Source of the DNA: Bacillus sp. THAF10
GTDB taxonomy: Bacteria; Bacillota; Bacilli; Bacillales; Bacillaceae_I
NCBI RefSeq assembly: GCF_009363695.1
Contig: NZ_CP045403.1
Location: forward strand, 1,592,001 to 1,656,000
Length of the DNA: 64,000 nucleotides
Direction: 5' to 3'
Shown here: piece after piece, positions 35,090 to 43,484 of the stretch
Layout of the letters: each line of letters begins with the position of its first letter
How positions within the stretch are numbered: position 1 is the stretch's first letter
Translations under genes and position numbers: made by a program
Notes under the pieces: model-generated
Seen by the model: the letters and a program-made list of their open reading frames with translations, nothing else
Database searches by the model: none
Told to the model about the DNA's origin: nothing

Positions 35090-35887
35090 TTGAGGGATCC
35101 TAAAATTGGAATAGCTTTGGGCTCAGGCGGAGCAAGAGGATTTGCACATCTTGGTGCATTGAAAGTACTTCAGGAAGAAAAGATTCCTGTCAATTTAATA
35201 GCAGGAAGCAGCATGGGGGCTTTAGTTGGCAGTATTTATGCAATGGGTCATGATATGGATCGTCTGTATAAAATTGCCACCGCATTTAAGCGGAAATATT
35301 ACTTGGATTTCACCGTTCCTAAAATGGGGTTCGTTAGTGGCAATAGGGTAAAGGAATTAATCAGGATGTTTACCCAAAACAAAAATATTGAAGAGTTAAC
35401 GATACCAATGTCCATTGTTACAACTGACCTTGAAAAAGCAGAAAAGGTCGTACTCCAAAAGGGACCCATTTCTGACGCTGTGAGAGCAAGTATTTCTATT
35501 CCCGGAATTTTCGTTCCTGAAAAGCTAGATGGCAGGCTACTTGTCGATGGTGGCGTAGTTGACCGTGTACCTGTAAGTGTTGCCAGAGACATGGGAGCTG
35601 ATATTGTCATTGCCATTGACGTGTCTCAAGTAAAAACAAACGAGCCTGTGGATTCTATTTTCGATGTTATCCTTCAGACCATAGATATCATGCAAAATGA
35701 ACTGGTAAAAAGAAGTGAACTGGAGGCCGACATCATGATTAGGCCACCAGTTGCCCATTATAGCTCCAGGGCATTTACGAATATCGAAGAGATAATCAGG
35801 ATTGGGGAGGAAGCAACAAGGTTACAAATCCCTTATATTAGAAAGTCTATGGAGGAGTGGAAGGAGAAACAGCAACATGAAAAGTAA
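35090..35887 (+). CDS. ylbK: Patatin-like phospholipase/esterase YlbK
   Basis: A 265-aa serine hydrolase of the NTE/patatin group. The oxyanion loop GSGGARG, nucleophile GxSxG in AGSSMGALVG and catalytic Asp in DGGVVDRVP are all present. Substrate unknown. TTG start at 35090 behind GGGGTG. Its stop lies downstream of the ylbL start (11-nt overlap), so the two are translationally coupled. Confidence 0.94.
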   Translation: MRDPKIGIALGSGGARGFAHLGALKVLQEEKIPVNLIAGSSMGALVGSIYAMGHDMDRLYKIATAFKRKYYLDFTVPKMGFVSGNRVKELIRMFTQNKNIEELTIPMSIVTTDLEKAEKVVLQKGPISDAVRASISIPGIFVPEKLDGRLLVDGGVVDRVPVSVARDMGADIVIAIDVSQVKTNEPVDSIFDVILQTIDIMQNELVKRSELEADIMIRPPVAHYSSRAFTNIEEIIRIGEEATRLQIPYIRKSMEEWKEKQQHEK

Positions 35888-36896
35888 ATGGTTTAAAAGG
35901 TCATTAATGTTAGGGGTTATTCTCGCAATTGTATTAAATTTTGTCACCCTACCTTATTATGTTACAAGACCAGGGGATGCTCAGGTTTTAGCTCCACTTG
36001 TCGAAGTGGAAGGCGGCTATGAAAATAAAGGAAAGTTTATGCTGACGACCGTGAAAATGGGAAAAGCCAATATATTTACATACGCCTTAGCGAAGGTCAG
36101 CGATTACCAAACGATTTTTCCGATTAATCAAATACGTAGTGAAGATGAAACAGATGAAGAGTATTCCTACCGCCAATTACATATGATGGAAAGCTCTAAG
36201 GAGACAGCGATAAAAGTTGCATATGAAAAGGCTGGGAAAAAGGTCGATTTAATCACGAAAGGCGTCTACGTGTTTAGTGTTAAGGAAGGGCTTGCAGCAG
36301 AAGGCAAGCTAAAGATAGGAGACCGTATCACCAAAGTAGATGGGGAAGATACAACCACTGCTGAAGCATTAATCGATAAAGTTAATTCAAAAAAGATTGG
36401 TGATAAAATAGAACTGATTTTTGACCGTGATGATCGTCAAGAATCAGCAATGATTACATTAGGAGAGCATCCTGAAGATCCTAATAGGCCAGGAATCGGT
36501 ATAAGCTTGATGACAGATTATACGATTGAAATGGACCCTGACATTTCAATCAATACTTCTCAAATTGGCGGACCATCAGCAGGATTAATGTTCTCTTTGG
36601 AAATTTATAACCAGCTTGTAAAAGAAGATATTGCAAAAGGGTACGAAATTGCAGGGACAGGTGCTATGAATGAAAATGGGAAGGTTCAACGGATCGGTGG
36701 TATTGCACAAAAAATCGTTGCAGCCGATAATTCCGGAGTGGAAATCTTCTTTGCTCCAAATGAAAATGGTCGCGAAGGCTCCAATTATCAAGAAGCAATG
36801 AAAGCTGCAAAGGATATTAACACAGATATGAAGATTGTTCCCGTCGATACATTCGATGAAGCAATTGCGTACTTAGAAGCATTAGACCCTAAATAA
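35877..36896 (+). CDS. ylbL: YlbL, PDZ-Lon-type membrane protease
   Basis: Membrane-anchored serine protease; B. subtilis YlbL (with CtpA) degrades the division inhibitor YneA after DNA damage. N-terminal signal anchor (MKSKWFKRSLMLGVILAIVL), PDZ domain (about 120-190, VFSVKEGLAAEGKLKIGDRITKVDG), and a Lon-type domain with the catalytic Ser in GGPSAGLMF and Lys in RIGGIAQK. The ATG at 35877 follows AAGGAG and gives 339 aa; the longer in-frame start lies within ylbK. Confidence 0.94.
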   Translation: MKSKWFKRSLMLGVILAIVLNFVTLPYYVTRPGDAQVLAPLVEVEGGYENKGKFMLTTVKMGKANIFTYALAKVSDYQTIFPINQIRSEDETDEEYSYRQLHMMESSKETAIKVAYEKAGKKVDLITKGVYVFSVKEGLAAEGKLKIGDRITKVDGEDTTTAEALIDKVNSKKIGDKIELIFDRDDRQESAMITLGEHPEDPNRPGIGISLMTDYTIEMDPDISINTSQIGGPSAGLMFSLEIYNQLVKEDIAKGYEIAGTGAMNENGKVQRIGGIAQKIVAADNSGVEIFFAPNENGREGSNYQEAMKAAKDINTDMKIVPVDTFDEAIAYLEALDPK

Positions 36897-36911
36897 GAAA
36901 ATCTATATAAG

Positions 36912-36950
36912 AAAAGGCTGCTCTAGATGGTTAATCTGAGCAGCCTTTTT
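36912..36950. terminator. Terminator between ylbL and tmcAL
   Basis: AAAAGGCTGCTC ... GAGCAGCCTTTTT between convergent genes. Confidence 0.9.
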
Positions 36951-36959
36951 CTATCAGGA

Positions 36960-38204
36960 TTAATCAAATGTTTCTTCCTCTTCATGATAACGGATGGGGG
37001 GACGTGAGAATTCCTGTTGCATCCAATGACTTCTTGAGGGCTCATCAAATTTCATCGCATACGTTTGTGTTGCTCGAACATCCATCTCAAGCATAGTGCT
37101 ATTAATACCTGAAACTTTTGCAACTAAAGGGATGTCCAAATCTTTTTTCACCTTGCTTAAGTATGCCCGTCCTTTTTGGCTCATTCCTAACAGACGAATG
37201 TATTCACTCTGCTTTTTGGCAGAAACAGCTAGCATAACTTCCTTTTTGGTGTTTGTTAAAATATGCGTACAAACTCTTTGAAGTCTTGTCCAAGTATAAC
37301 GTTTTGTTTTTAATCTTGTCATAAATTCATGAAAAGAGTGACTTTCTTTTATCGTTTGCTGTAATCGATTCTCAAGGCCTTCTTCCACTTCATAGATTTC
37401 TGCAAGCTCTGATGATGTACTACAAAGAATGCGATATTTCAATAGAGTGAAGTAATCTTCCCACCTATGAAAACTTCCGGTCTGCTTGTAATAAAGAGAT
37501 AAGAGTTCATAGGTTTTTGGAGGAACAAAGCGCTGTACCTTCTCAAAATCTCCATTGTTACCAAAAATGTGCTTTCGAATGCTAGTTGCACTTGCAATAG
37601 AGGTTTCATTAAAAGTAGGGTCATGATAACCAGCAGCGGTCCTTTCAATTGTTAACCCTTTTAGCGAGCTATTCTGTTCCATGATTGCTTTTATGTAGTG
37701 ATAACCTAGGATGTTGTTAGGTTTAGTTAGGTCCAAAATATGCTCTTTATCTTCCGTTAACTGAATAAATGCAAGAGAAGATGCTTTTGGAAAGCTATAT
37801 CCTTCCTTCATGTATCTTTGAACATTTCTGTCATAGCTGTCCTTATGTTCCTCCATAATATGTAACGTACGATAGAAGTCCTCTATTTTACCTTGTTCAC
37901 TGCCAAAGCAAACGGTATCACATTTTAATGCAGACAATATGGAAATAGAACCACTAGCAAATACCTCTGCCTTTTGAGTAGCAAAGGCGTAGGGTAGTTC
38001 TACAACGACGTCCACTCCACTCGCAAGCGCCATCTTTGTTCTAGTCCACTTAGAAACAAGGGCAGGTTCTCCTCTTTGTAGGAATTGACCACTCATGACA
38101 GCAATGACTACATCAGCACGTGCTGCTTCCTTCGATTGGGTCAAATGAAATAAATGACCGTTATGAAAAGGATTATACTCGACAATTACACCTAAAGATT
38201 TCAT
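36960..38204 (-). CDS. tmcAL: tRNA(Met) cytidine acetate ligase TmcAL (YlbM)
   Basis: Makes N4-acetylcytidine at the wobble position of elongator tRNA(Met) using acetate and ATP. The nucleotidyltransferase-like N-terminus GVIVEYNPFHNGHLFHL carries the HxGH motif; SGQFLQRGEPALVSKWTR and VELPYAFATQKAEVFASG are family signatures. 414 aa. ATG behind GAGTGGGTGAACG. Corresponds to ylbM; divergent from ylbN. Confidence 0.95.
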   Translation of the reverse strand: MKSLGVIVEYNPFHNGHLFHLTQSKEAARADVVIAVMSGQFLQRGEPALVSKWTRTKMALASGVDVVVELPYAFATQKAEVFASGSISILSALKCDTVCFGSEQGKIEDFYRTLHIMEEHKDSYDRNVQRYMKEGYSFPKASSLAFIQLTEDKEHILDLTKPNNILGYHYIKAIMEQNSSLKGLTIERTAAGYHDPTFNETSIASATSIRKHIFGNNGDFEKVQRFVPPKTYELLSLYYKQTGSFHRWEDYFTLLKYRILCSTSSELAEIYEVEEGLENRLQQTIKESHSFHEFMTRLKTKRYTWTRLQRVCTHILTNTKKEVMLAVSAKKQSEYIRLLGMSQKGRAYLSKVKKDLDIPLVAKVSGINSTMLEMDVRATQTYAMKFDEPSRSHWMQQEFSRPPIRYHEEEETFD

Positions 38205-38317
38205 CGTTCACCCACTCATTTCAGCTTTAAAAGCAAAGATAATTAATTTCTATTTTTTATTGGTTTTTTGTTCGAAATACGTTATTATGTCTATAATTAT
38301 AGTGTAAAGAAAAAACA

Positions 38318-38346
38318 TTGACAAATAAACTTCTGAAAGCTATAAT
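38318..38346 (+). promoter_or_regulatory. Perfect-consensus sigma-A promoter of ylbN-rpmF
   Basis: TTGACA, exactly 17 bp, TATAAT. Both hexamers match the consensus at every base; the -10 lies about 30 bp before the start. Confidence 0.88.
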
Positions 38347-38376
38347 TACTTTTGTTGCCTTGAGGTGAATATCTTG

Positions 38377-38892
38377 TTGAAATGGACAATATTTCAGTTA
38401 AATCAGCTTCAGCATAAAGGGTTACACATCGACGAAACAGTTGATGTAAGTGATATTACAGCACACAGCGACATTCGTTCTGTTGATGCTGTTCATGTAA
38501 CTGGAAGAGCTGATTTAAGTTCAAAAAAAGCTACATTTCACTTAACTGTGGAAGGTAGGATGGTTTTACCTTGTTCACGTACTTTAGTTGATGTGGACTA
38601 TCCTTTTACAATAAAAACAACTGAAACTTTTCTTTTCCAGCCTGGCGAATATGAAAGTGAAGACGAAGAACTTCATTTGGTAGAAGGCGATCAAGTAGAT
38701 TTGATGCCTGTCATTCGGGAAGCAATCATTCTTGAAGTGCCAATGCAAGTATTCAGTGAAGCTCCTGATCAAGAGAAAGCAGCTCCACAATCAGGAAAAG
38801 ACTGGGAAGTTGTCACAGAAGAGGAAACCAAAGAAAAAGTGGATCCTCGCCTAGCAGGCTTGGCTAAGTTTTTTGAGAAAGACAAAGAGTAG
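38377..38892 (+). CDS. ylbN: YlbN, DUF177 (YceD) family protein
   Basis: A 171-aa member of the YceD/DUF177 family, universally paired with rpmF and linked to 23S rRNA accumulation or ribosome assembly. Contains [37 protein letters not shown]. Start choice is uncertain: GTG 38365, TTG 38374 and TTG 38377 are in frame; GAGGTGA is best spaced for the TTGs, and [11 protein letters not shown] fits the family. Thirty-two nt upstream of rpmF. Confidence 0.9.
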   Translation: MKWTIFQLNQLQHKGLHIDETVDVSDITAHSDIRSVDAVHVTGRADLSSKKATFHLTVEGRMVLPCSRTLVDVDYPFTIKTTETFLFQPGEYESEDEELHLVEGDQVDLMPVIREAIILEVPMQVFSEAPDQEKAAPQSGKDWEVVTEEETKEKVDPRLAGLAKFFEKDKE

Positions 38893-38924
38893 ATAATTCA
38901 CTCTTTTTTAAGGAGGTGGGAAGA

Positions 38925-39098
38925 ATGGCTGTACCTTTTAGAAGAACGTCTAAAACTGCAAAAAGAAAACGTCGTACACACTTTAAACTACAAGTTCCTG
39001 GTATGGTAGAATGCCCAAGCTGCGGTGAACAGAAATTATCACACCGTGTATGCCCAGCATGCGGTACTTACAAAGGAAAAGAAGTAGTAAATAAATAA
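38925..39098 (+). CDS. rpmF: 50S ribosomal protein L32
   Basis: A 57-aa basic ribosomal protein: [22 protein letters not shown], then a zinc-ribbon with CPSC and CPAC pairs (the C+ form, unlike the Cys-free alternative paralogues). AAGGAGGTGGGAAGA directly precedes the ATG at 38925; the open frame three codons upstream is not the start. Confidence 0.97.
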   Translation: MAVPFRRTSKTAKRKRRTHFKLQVPGMVECPSCGEQKLSHRVCPACGTYKGKEVVNK

Positions 39099-39103
39099 TA
39101 AAG

Positions 39104-39133
39104 AAACACAAGGCCCTCGCCTTGTGTTTTTTT
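39104..39133 (+). terminator. Terminator after rpmF
   Basis: AAACACAAGG-CCCTCG-CCTTGTGTTTTTTT. Confidence 0.92.
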
Positions 39134-39174
39134 ATATAAGTTTTTTTCAAAAGATTATTTAGGGGGAAAGGGAG

Positions 39175-39936
39175 ATGGGGAGTTCCAAAGTCGAGCAATA
39201 CATAGATGAAAATCAACTATACTGGTTTAAAATAAACCGTCCTGATAAACGCAACGCTATCGATTTTGATGTCATGAACGAGCTTGAACATGCGTTAACT
39301 GTAGTGAAAGAACAAAGTAGCGTTCGTGCTTTTGTGATCACAGGGAAGGGAAATCAATCCTTCTGTTCAGGGGGAGACCTTTCCATTTTTCATGCATTAT
39401 ACTCAAAAGAAGAAGCCTTAGGAATGCTTGAGAAAATGGGGAGAATTCTATATTCTCTTATGACGCTACCTGTTCCTACCATTGCGATAATCAACGGTAC
39501 CGCAATAGGAGGAGGCTGTGAGATAGCTGCTGCTTGTGATGAGAGATGGGCTTTTTCTTCAAGTAAAATGGGGTTTGTGCAAGGGAAATTAGGAATTACA
39601 ACAGGCTGGGGTGGCGCAAGCATGTTAATGGAAAAATTATCTCATGCCAATGCCTTGAAGATGCTAATATCTGCAAAGATTTATTCCGCTTCTGAAGCAA
39701 AAGAGCTTGGATTCATTCAACGAATTGTGTTAGAAGACGAACTGGATGAATGGAAAAAAGTGATAAATGTTGCATCTCCTGTTATTAGAAGCTATAAAAA
39801 AGCCTTTATAAGAAAATGGGAGCAATCCAACTTGAAAGAGCGGATGCTAGCAGAAATAGAGCAGTGTGCAATCCTTTGGGAGAGCGAGGAGCACCACGAG
39901 GCAGTAAAAATGTTTTTAGAAGCAAAAAAAAGATAA
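39175..39936 (+). CDS. Enoyl-CoA hydratase/isomerase (crotonase) family protein
   Basis: A 253-aa crotonase-fold protein acting on an acyl-CoA. Oxyanion-hole regions are intact (FCSGGDLSIF and GTAIGGGCEIAAACDERWA). However, the two catalytic glutamates of true hydratases appear to be missing: the usual 'PE..LG' region reads FVQGKLGITTGWGGA and the second region reads NALKMLI. This pattern is nearer to decarboxylase-type crotonases (methylmalonyl/ethylmalonyl-CoA), so a hydratase label may be wrong. ATG at 39175 behind AGGGGGAAAGGGAG. Confidence 0.8.
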   Translation: MGSSKVEQYIDENQLYWFKINRPDKRNAIDFDVMNELEHALTVVKEQSSVRAFVITGKGNQSFCSGGDLSIFHALYSKEEALGMLEKMGRILYSLMTLPVPTIAIINGTAIGGGCEIAAACDERWAFSSSKMGFVQGKLGITTGWGGASMLMEKLSHANALKMLISAKIYSASEAKELGFIQRIVLEDELDEWKKVINVASPVIRSYKKAFIRKWEQSNLKERMLAEIEQCAILWESEEHHEAVKMFLEAKKR

Positions 39937-40027
39937 TGATACCCCCTCTATTTTAAATACATGATTAGTCTATCTTTCCTACTACATGCATATGTATAGG
40001 GTAAAAAGTGAGTGGGGGGATAGAGTC

Positions 40028-40645
40028 ATGTCTACAGTACGTCAAGATGCCTGGACACAAGATGAAGACTTGTTGTTGGCGGAAGTGGTCTTACGATATA
40101 TTAGAGAAGGCGGTACACAGTTGACAGCATTTGAGGAAGTAGGAAAAAAGCTATCAAGAACATCTGCTGCCTGTGGATTTAGATGGAATTCTTATGTGAG
40201 AAAGCAATATGCTGCTGGTATAGAACTTGCTAAGAAACAGCGAAAAGAATTAAAAAAGGAACAGGCTATGCAACAACAGCACCCTGTTGAGGATCCCTAT
40301 AGAGCCATCAATAATAAGCTATACCCAACTGACAATCTTACCATATCAGCAGTGATTAGCTATTTAAATCATTTGGAGCAGCTCGAAAATGAGTACACAA
40401 AAATGAAAGAAGAAAACATCAGTCTCCGAAAAAAAATAAATGAGCTTGAAGATGATGTGAAGCTGCTAGCAGAAGCAAAGCTTGCATTAGAATCATCGAT
40501 GAATCTTGTAGAAGAGGATTATCGTGCCCTGATTGAAATTATGGAACGTGCTCGAAAAATGGTGGTTTTACAAGATGAAGATAAAAACAAAAAAGTGAAA
40601 TTTCAAATGGACCGAAACGGTAATTTAGAAAGAGTTGAAAAATAA
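40028..40645 (+). CDS. gerR: GerR/RsfA-type sporulation transcription factor (YlbO)
   Basis: A 205-aa regulator with an N-terminal Myb/SANT-like DNA-binding region (RQDAWTQDEDLLLAEVVLRYIREGGTQLTAFEEVGKKLSRTSAACGFRWNSYVRK) and a C-terminal coiled coil (about 120-175). In B. subtilis YlbO is GerR, a sigma-E-dependent mother-cell regulator; RsfA is its forespore paralogue. ATG at 40028 behind GGGGGGATAGAGTC; an earlier in-frame start at 39986 lacks such support. Confidence 0.88.
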   Translation: MSTVRQDAWTQDEDLLLAEVVLRYIREGGTQLTAFEEVGKKLSRTSAACGFRWNSYVRKQYAAGIELAKKQRKELKKEQAMQQQHPVEDPYRAINNKLYPTDNLTISAVISYLNHLEQLENEYTKMKEENISLRKKINELEDDVKLLAEAKLALESSMNLVEEDYRALIEIMERARKMVVLQDEDKNKKVKFQMDRNGNLERVEK

Positions 40646-40657
40646 AAGGTAAAACAG

Positions 40658-40692
40658 TAAACCACTTCTTTTTCAAAAGGGTGGTTTTCTTT
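40658..40692 (+). terminator. Terminator after gerR
   Basis: AAACCAC ... GTGGTTTTCTTT. Confidence 0.75.
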
Positions 40693-40749
40693 ATGAGTTT
40701 CATAGGAGTATAATGGGGACTGACAGAAGAGTTTTGGGAGGGAAAGGTT

Positions 40750-41151
40750 TTGGTAAATAGTGAGCAAATCATCTTATTTGATGGTGTTTGCAATCTCTGC
40801 AATTCGGCAGTGACGTTTGTAATTAAAAGAGATAAAAATGAAGTCTTTAAATTTGCATCCCTGCAATCAGAAGCTGGAAAAAAGCTTCTAAGAAACAAAT
40901 TCAATGCAAATGAAGAGTTTAATAGCTTTTTCCTCGTGCAAGGAGATAAAATCTACGATAAATCATCAGCCGCTCTTTATGTTGCCAAGGCATTAAACCT
41001 GCCATGGAAGTTTTTGTTTCCACTCATTCTTATTCCAAAACCTCTTAGAGACATGGTGTATTCTTTTATAGCAAACAACAGATACAAGTGGTTTGGAAAA
41101 AGTGAATCCTGCATGCTTCCAAGCCCAGAGCTAAAGAACCGATTTTTATGA
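40750..41151 (+). CDS. DCC-family thiol-disulfide oxidoreductase-like protein
   Basis: A 133-aa protein of the DCC family (DUF393, YuxK-like), named for the DxxCxxC motif, here DGVCNLC at residues 10-16. The thioredoxin-like core suggests a redox role, but the substrate is not known. TTG start at 40750 behind GGGAGGGAAAGG. Its stop codon lies at the first base of dispersed repeat R5. Confidence 0.88.
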   Translation: MVNSEQIILFDGVCNLCNSAVTFVIKRDKNEVFKFASLQSEAGKKLLRNKFNANEEFNSFFLVQGDKIYDKSSAALYVAKALNLPWKFLFPLILIPKPLRDMVYSFIANNRYKWFGKSESCMLPSPELKNRFL

Positions 41152-41342
41152 AAGACTGTTTTCGTAAATATTGTTGCACCTGCGTATAGATAAGCATCTT
41201 GTTATCAATGTTGCTGTCGTGCTCTTTTCGTGGAGGAAGCTAAAATATGTGGCAACTTTTCTTCAAATAATGAATAGAAAAAGTCTTAATGCCGACTTTT
41301 TCTTAGGTTTTTTGCAACAATCTTTTAGAAAAGAGCTTTATG
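41151..41342 (+). repeat. Dispersed repeat, copy R5 (full length)
   Basis: About 192 bp. Left end AAAGACTGTTTTCGTAAA, right end ATCTTTTAGAAAAGAGCTTT (imperfect inverted repeats). Internal blocks: ATTGTTGCACCTGCGTATAG, TTGCTGTCGTGCTCTTTTCG, GTGGCAACTTTTCTTC, and a hairpin GAAAAAGTC-TTAATGCC-GACTTTTTC. ATG occurs directly on both sides, a possible 3-bp target duplication. Starts at the last base of the DCC gene. Confidence 0.88.
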
Positions 41343-41378
41343 AAAAAATGCTATCACAGTAGTGGTGATAGCATTTTG
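41343..41378. terminator. Terminator between repeat R5 and ylbP
   Basis: AAAAAATGCTATCA-CAGTAGTGG-TGATAGCATTTT, between convergent genes. Confidence 0.85.
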
Positions 41379-41382
41379 CTAA

Positions 41383-41886
41383 TTAATTATCTAAATCATC
41401 TAATGATAATGAAGCTTGAGGTCTGTCCTGAGCGGTGACGCCTTTTGGATACCAAACTAATGGATTTTCCCCAAGGTCACGCTGTACATCGTAATGAACG
41501 GCAGTAAAGCCCATTTTATTCCAGAAATCCTGAGACTTGATTCGTGGATTTGTTTTTATCGGCAAACCATAGCCCTTGGCAAATTCTACTAGTTCCTTCC
41601 CAAAGCCTTTTCTTTGATAGTTTGGAAGAACTTCTAGCTTCCAAAGCTCTAAATAGTCCTGACGCGGTTCAAAATATTGATCTAGTTCTTTTGAAATTTT
41701 GTAAAGGCTCATTCTTGCAACAAGCTTCTCTCCGTAATAGATACCATAAAATGGAGATTCGCTGTCATTGTCGATAATGTTTCCTTGAAGATCTTCTAGC
41801 ATGGATAGCTCTTGGATGCCATATTCTCTAAACTGCTTAAATTCTTCTAATGTTTTATAGTTAATGGATAGTTTCTTTACTGACAT
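41383..41886 (-). CDS. ylbP: GNAT-family N-acetyltransferase YlbP
   Basis: A 167-aa acetyltransferase of the GNAT fold. The acetyl-CoA-binding segment LEVLPNYQRKGFGKELVEFAKGYG (about 85-108) has the Q/R-x-x-G-x-G/A pattern. Substrate unknown. ATG behind AGGGGGAAGAAGT. Divergent from the carboxylase operon, with cre-like sites in the shared gap. Confidence 0.9.
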   Translation of the reverse strand: MSVKKLSINYKTLEEFKQFREYGIQELSMLEDLQGNIIDNDSESPFYGIYYGEKLVARMSLYKISKELDQYFEPRQDYLELWKLEVLPNYQRKGFGKELVEFAKGYGLPIKTNPRIKSQDFWNKMGFTAVHYDVQRDLGENPLVWYPKGVTAQDRPQASLSLDDLDN

Positions 41887-42007
41887 ACTTCTTCCCCCTT
41901 CAAAATCCTTCTTTAAATAAAGCGCTTACCACTATACTTATTAAGTAAAATGGTTTATTTTTATATTAATTATATAACAAAATAACAAAAAATTCTGCAA
42001 TAATTTT

Positions 42008-42021
42008 AGAAAGCGTTTGCA
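42008..42021 (+). promoter_or_regulatory. Candidate cre site 1 of the carboxylase operon
   Basis: AGAAAGCGTTTGCA fits the cre consensus TGNAANCGNTNNCA except for the first base. Confidence 0.5.
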
Positions 42022-42075
42022 AATGTAGCAGGAATTAAAAGAATTATGTAGAAATAATAGTTTGAGGAGGAATAC

Positions 42076-42089
42076 TGCAAACGTTCAGA
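42076..42089 (+). promoter_or_regulatory. Candidate cre site 2 of the carboxylase operon
   Basis: TGCAAACGTTCAGA fits the cre consensus except at position 13; it lies about 20 bp before the first gene, a place typical of roadblock repression by CcpA. Confidence 0.45.
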
Positions 42090-42107
42090 GGGAAAGGGGA
42101 TTGTTAC

Positions 42108-43451
42108 ATGAAAAGGATATTGATAGCGAATCGAGGAGAAATAGCAGAACGAATTATCCGGACTTGCAACCGTCTTAATATAGAAACTGTTGCAATATAT
42201 TCCGACGCAGATAAGGATATGCCATATGTTCAGCAGGCTACTATTGCCCGACATATTGGACAAGCGCCACCACAGCAATCCTACCTTAACGTCGAAAAAA
42301 TCTTAGAGATTGCGATGGAGGAAAAAGTTGATGGTGTACATCCAGGATACGGCTTTCTATCGGAAAATGGAGATTTTTCAGAGGCGCTAAAAAAAGCTGG
42401 GTTACGTTTTATCGGCCCTGATGTAGAGGTTATTCGTTTGATGGGGGATAAGCTTTCCTCTCGAAGAGCCATGATTGAGGCAAGTGTACCAGTTGTGCCA
42501 GGTTCTAATGAACCAGTTGCCACACTAGAGGAAGCGTTAGAACTTGCTGAGGAGATTGGTTTCCCTGTTATGTTAAAGGCAAGCGGCGGTGGTGGGGGAA
42601 TTGGCATGCACCGTTGTGAGAATAAGCAAGATATTGAAAATACATTTGAACAAACAAAAAAACGTGCCAAGGCTTATTTTAACAATGAAGATATGTTTAT
42701 TGAAAAATATGTTGGTAACGGCAGGCACATTGAAGTGCAAATTTTTGGTGATGCACACGGAAACATTGTACATATGTTCGAGCGTAATTGTTCTGTACAA
42801 AGACGAAATCAAAAAGTAATTGAGGAAGCCCAAAGTCCAAATTTAAGCGAGGAAACAAGAGCGAAAATTTGCGAGGCTGCAGTGAAGGCTGGTAAACAGG
42901 TACACTACAAAAATGCAGGTACGGTGGAGTTCATTATGGATGAAAAAGAGAATTTTTATTTTCTAGAGATGAACACCAGACTTCAGGTAGAACACCCGAT
43001 TACAGAGGCTATCACAGGTCTAGATTTAGTAGAATGGCAACTTCTTGTTGCAAGTGGTGAGAGATTACCACTTATGCAAGAGGAAATCTCCAGTAAAGGC
43101 CATGCTATTGAATTTAGACTTTATGCGGAAGATCCAGTGAAATTTTTTCCATCTCCAGGACTGATTACCACCTGGCATTTACCTGAAAGGGATGGAGTAC
43201 GAATTGATAGTGGTTATGGACCAGACCTGAAAGTCACGCCATTTTATGATCCGATGATTGCGAAAATTATCGTTAGTGGCGAGACGAGGGAAGCAGCGAT
43301 TCTGAAATCACTAGAATACCTTCAACAGGCTAAAGTAGAGGGCATTAAAACAAACCTTCCATTTTTAATTCGAGCCATACAGGAAAAAAGCTTCCAATCA
43401 GGAGACTATCATACTGGATTTATTCAAGAATTAAAACCTATAACAAACTAA
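42108..43451 (+). CDS. Biotin carboxylase subunit of an acyl-CoA carboxylase
   Basis: A 447-aa ATP-grasp enzyme carboxylating biotin on its carrier protein. Motifs: RILIANRGEIAERIIRTC, GVHPGYGFLSEN, ATP-binding GGGGGIGMHRC, and EMNTRLQVEHPITE. Grouped with a separate biotin carrier and a carboxyltransferase, it resembles the B. subtilis yngH-yngHB-yngE set or propionyl/methylcrotonyl-CoA carboxylases rather than the housekeeping accBC pair. ATG behind AAAGGGGATTGTTAC. Confidence 0.9.
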   Translation: MKRILIANRGEIAERIIRTCNRLNIETVAIYSDADKDMPYVQQATIARHIGQAPPQQSYLNVEKILEIAMEEKVDGVHPGYGFLSENGDFSEALKKAGLRFIGPDVEVIRLMGDKLSSRRAMIEASVPVVPGSNEPVATLEEALELAEEIGFPVMLKASGGGGGIGMHRCENKQDIENTFEQTKKRAKAYFNNEDMFIEKYVGNGRHIEVQIFGDAHGNIVHMFERNCSVQRRNQKVIEEAQSPNLSEETRAKICEAAVKAGKQVHYKNAGTVEFIMDEKENFYFLEMNTRLQVEHPITEAITGLDLVEWQLLVASGERLPLMQEEISSKGHAIEFRLYAEDPVKFFPSPGLITTWHLPERDGVRIDSGYGPDLKVTPFYDPMIAKIIVSGETREAAILKSLEYLQQAKVEGIKTNLPFLIRAIQEKSFQSGDYHTGFIQELKPITN

Positions 43452-43484
43452 AAAAATACAACATGATCTCAGGAGGAAAATGAA

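Noticed and set aside
41171..41362. 63-codon frame within repeat R5
   Set aside because: The frame is not kept in R2 or R4, so the repeat does not encode a protein.
41917..41930. Third cre site (around AAAGCGCTTACC) near ylbP
   Set aside because: The core matches but three fixed consensus positions fail; weaker than the two sites kept.
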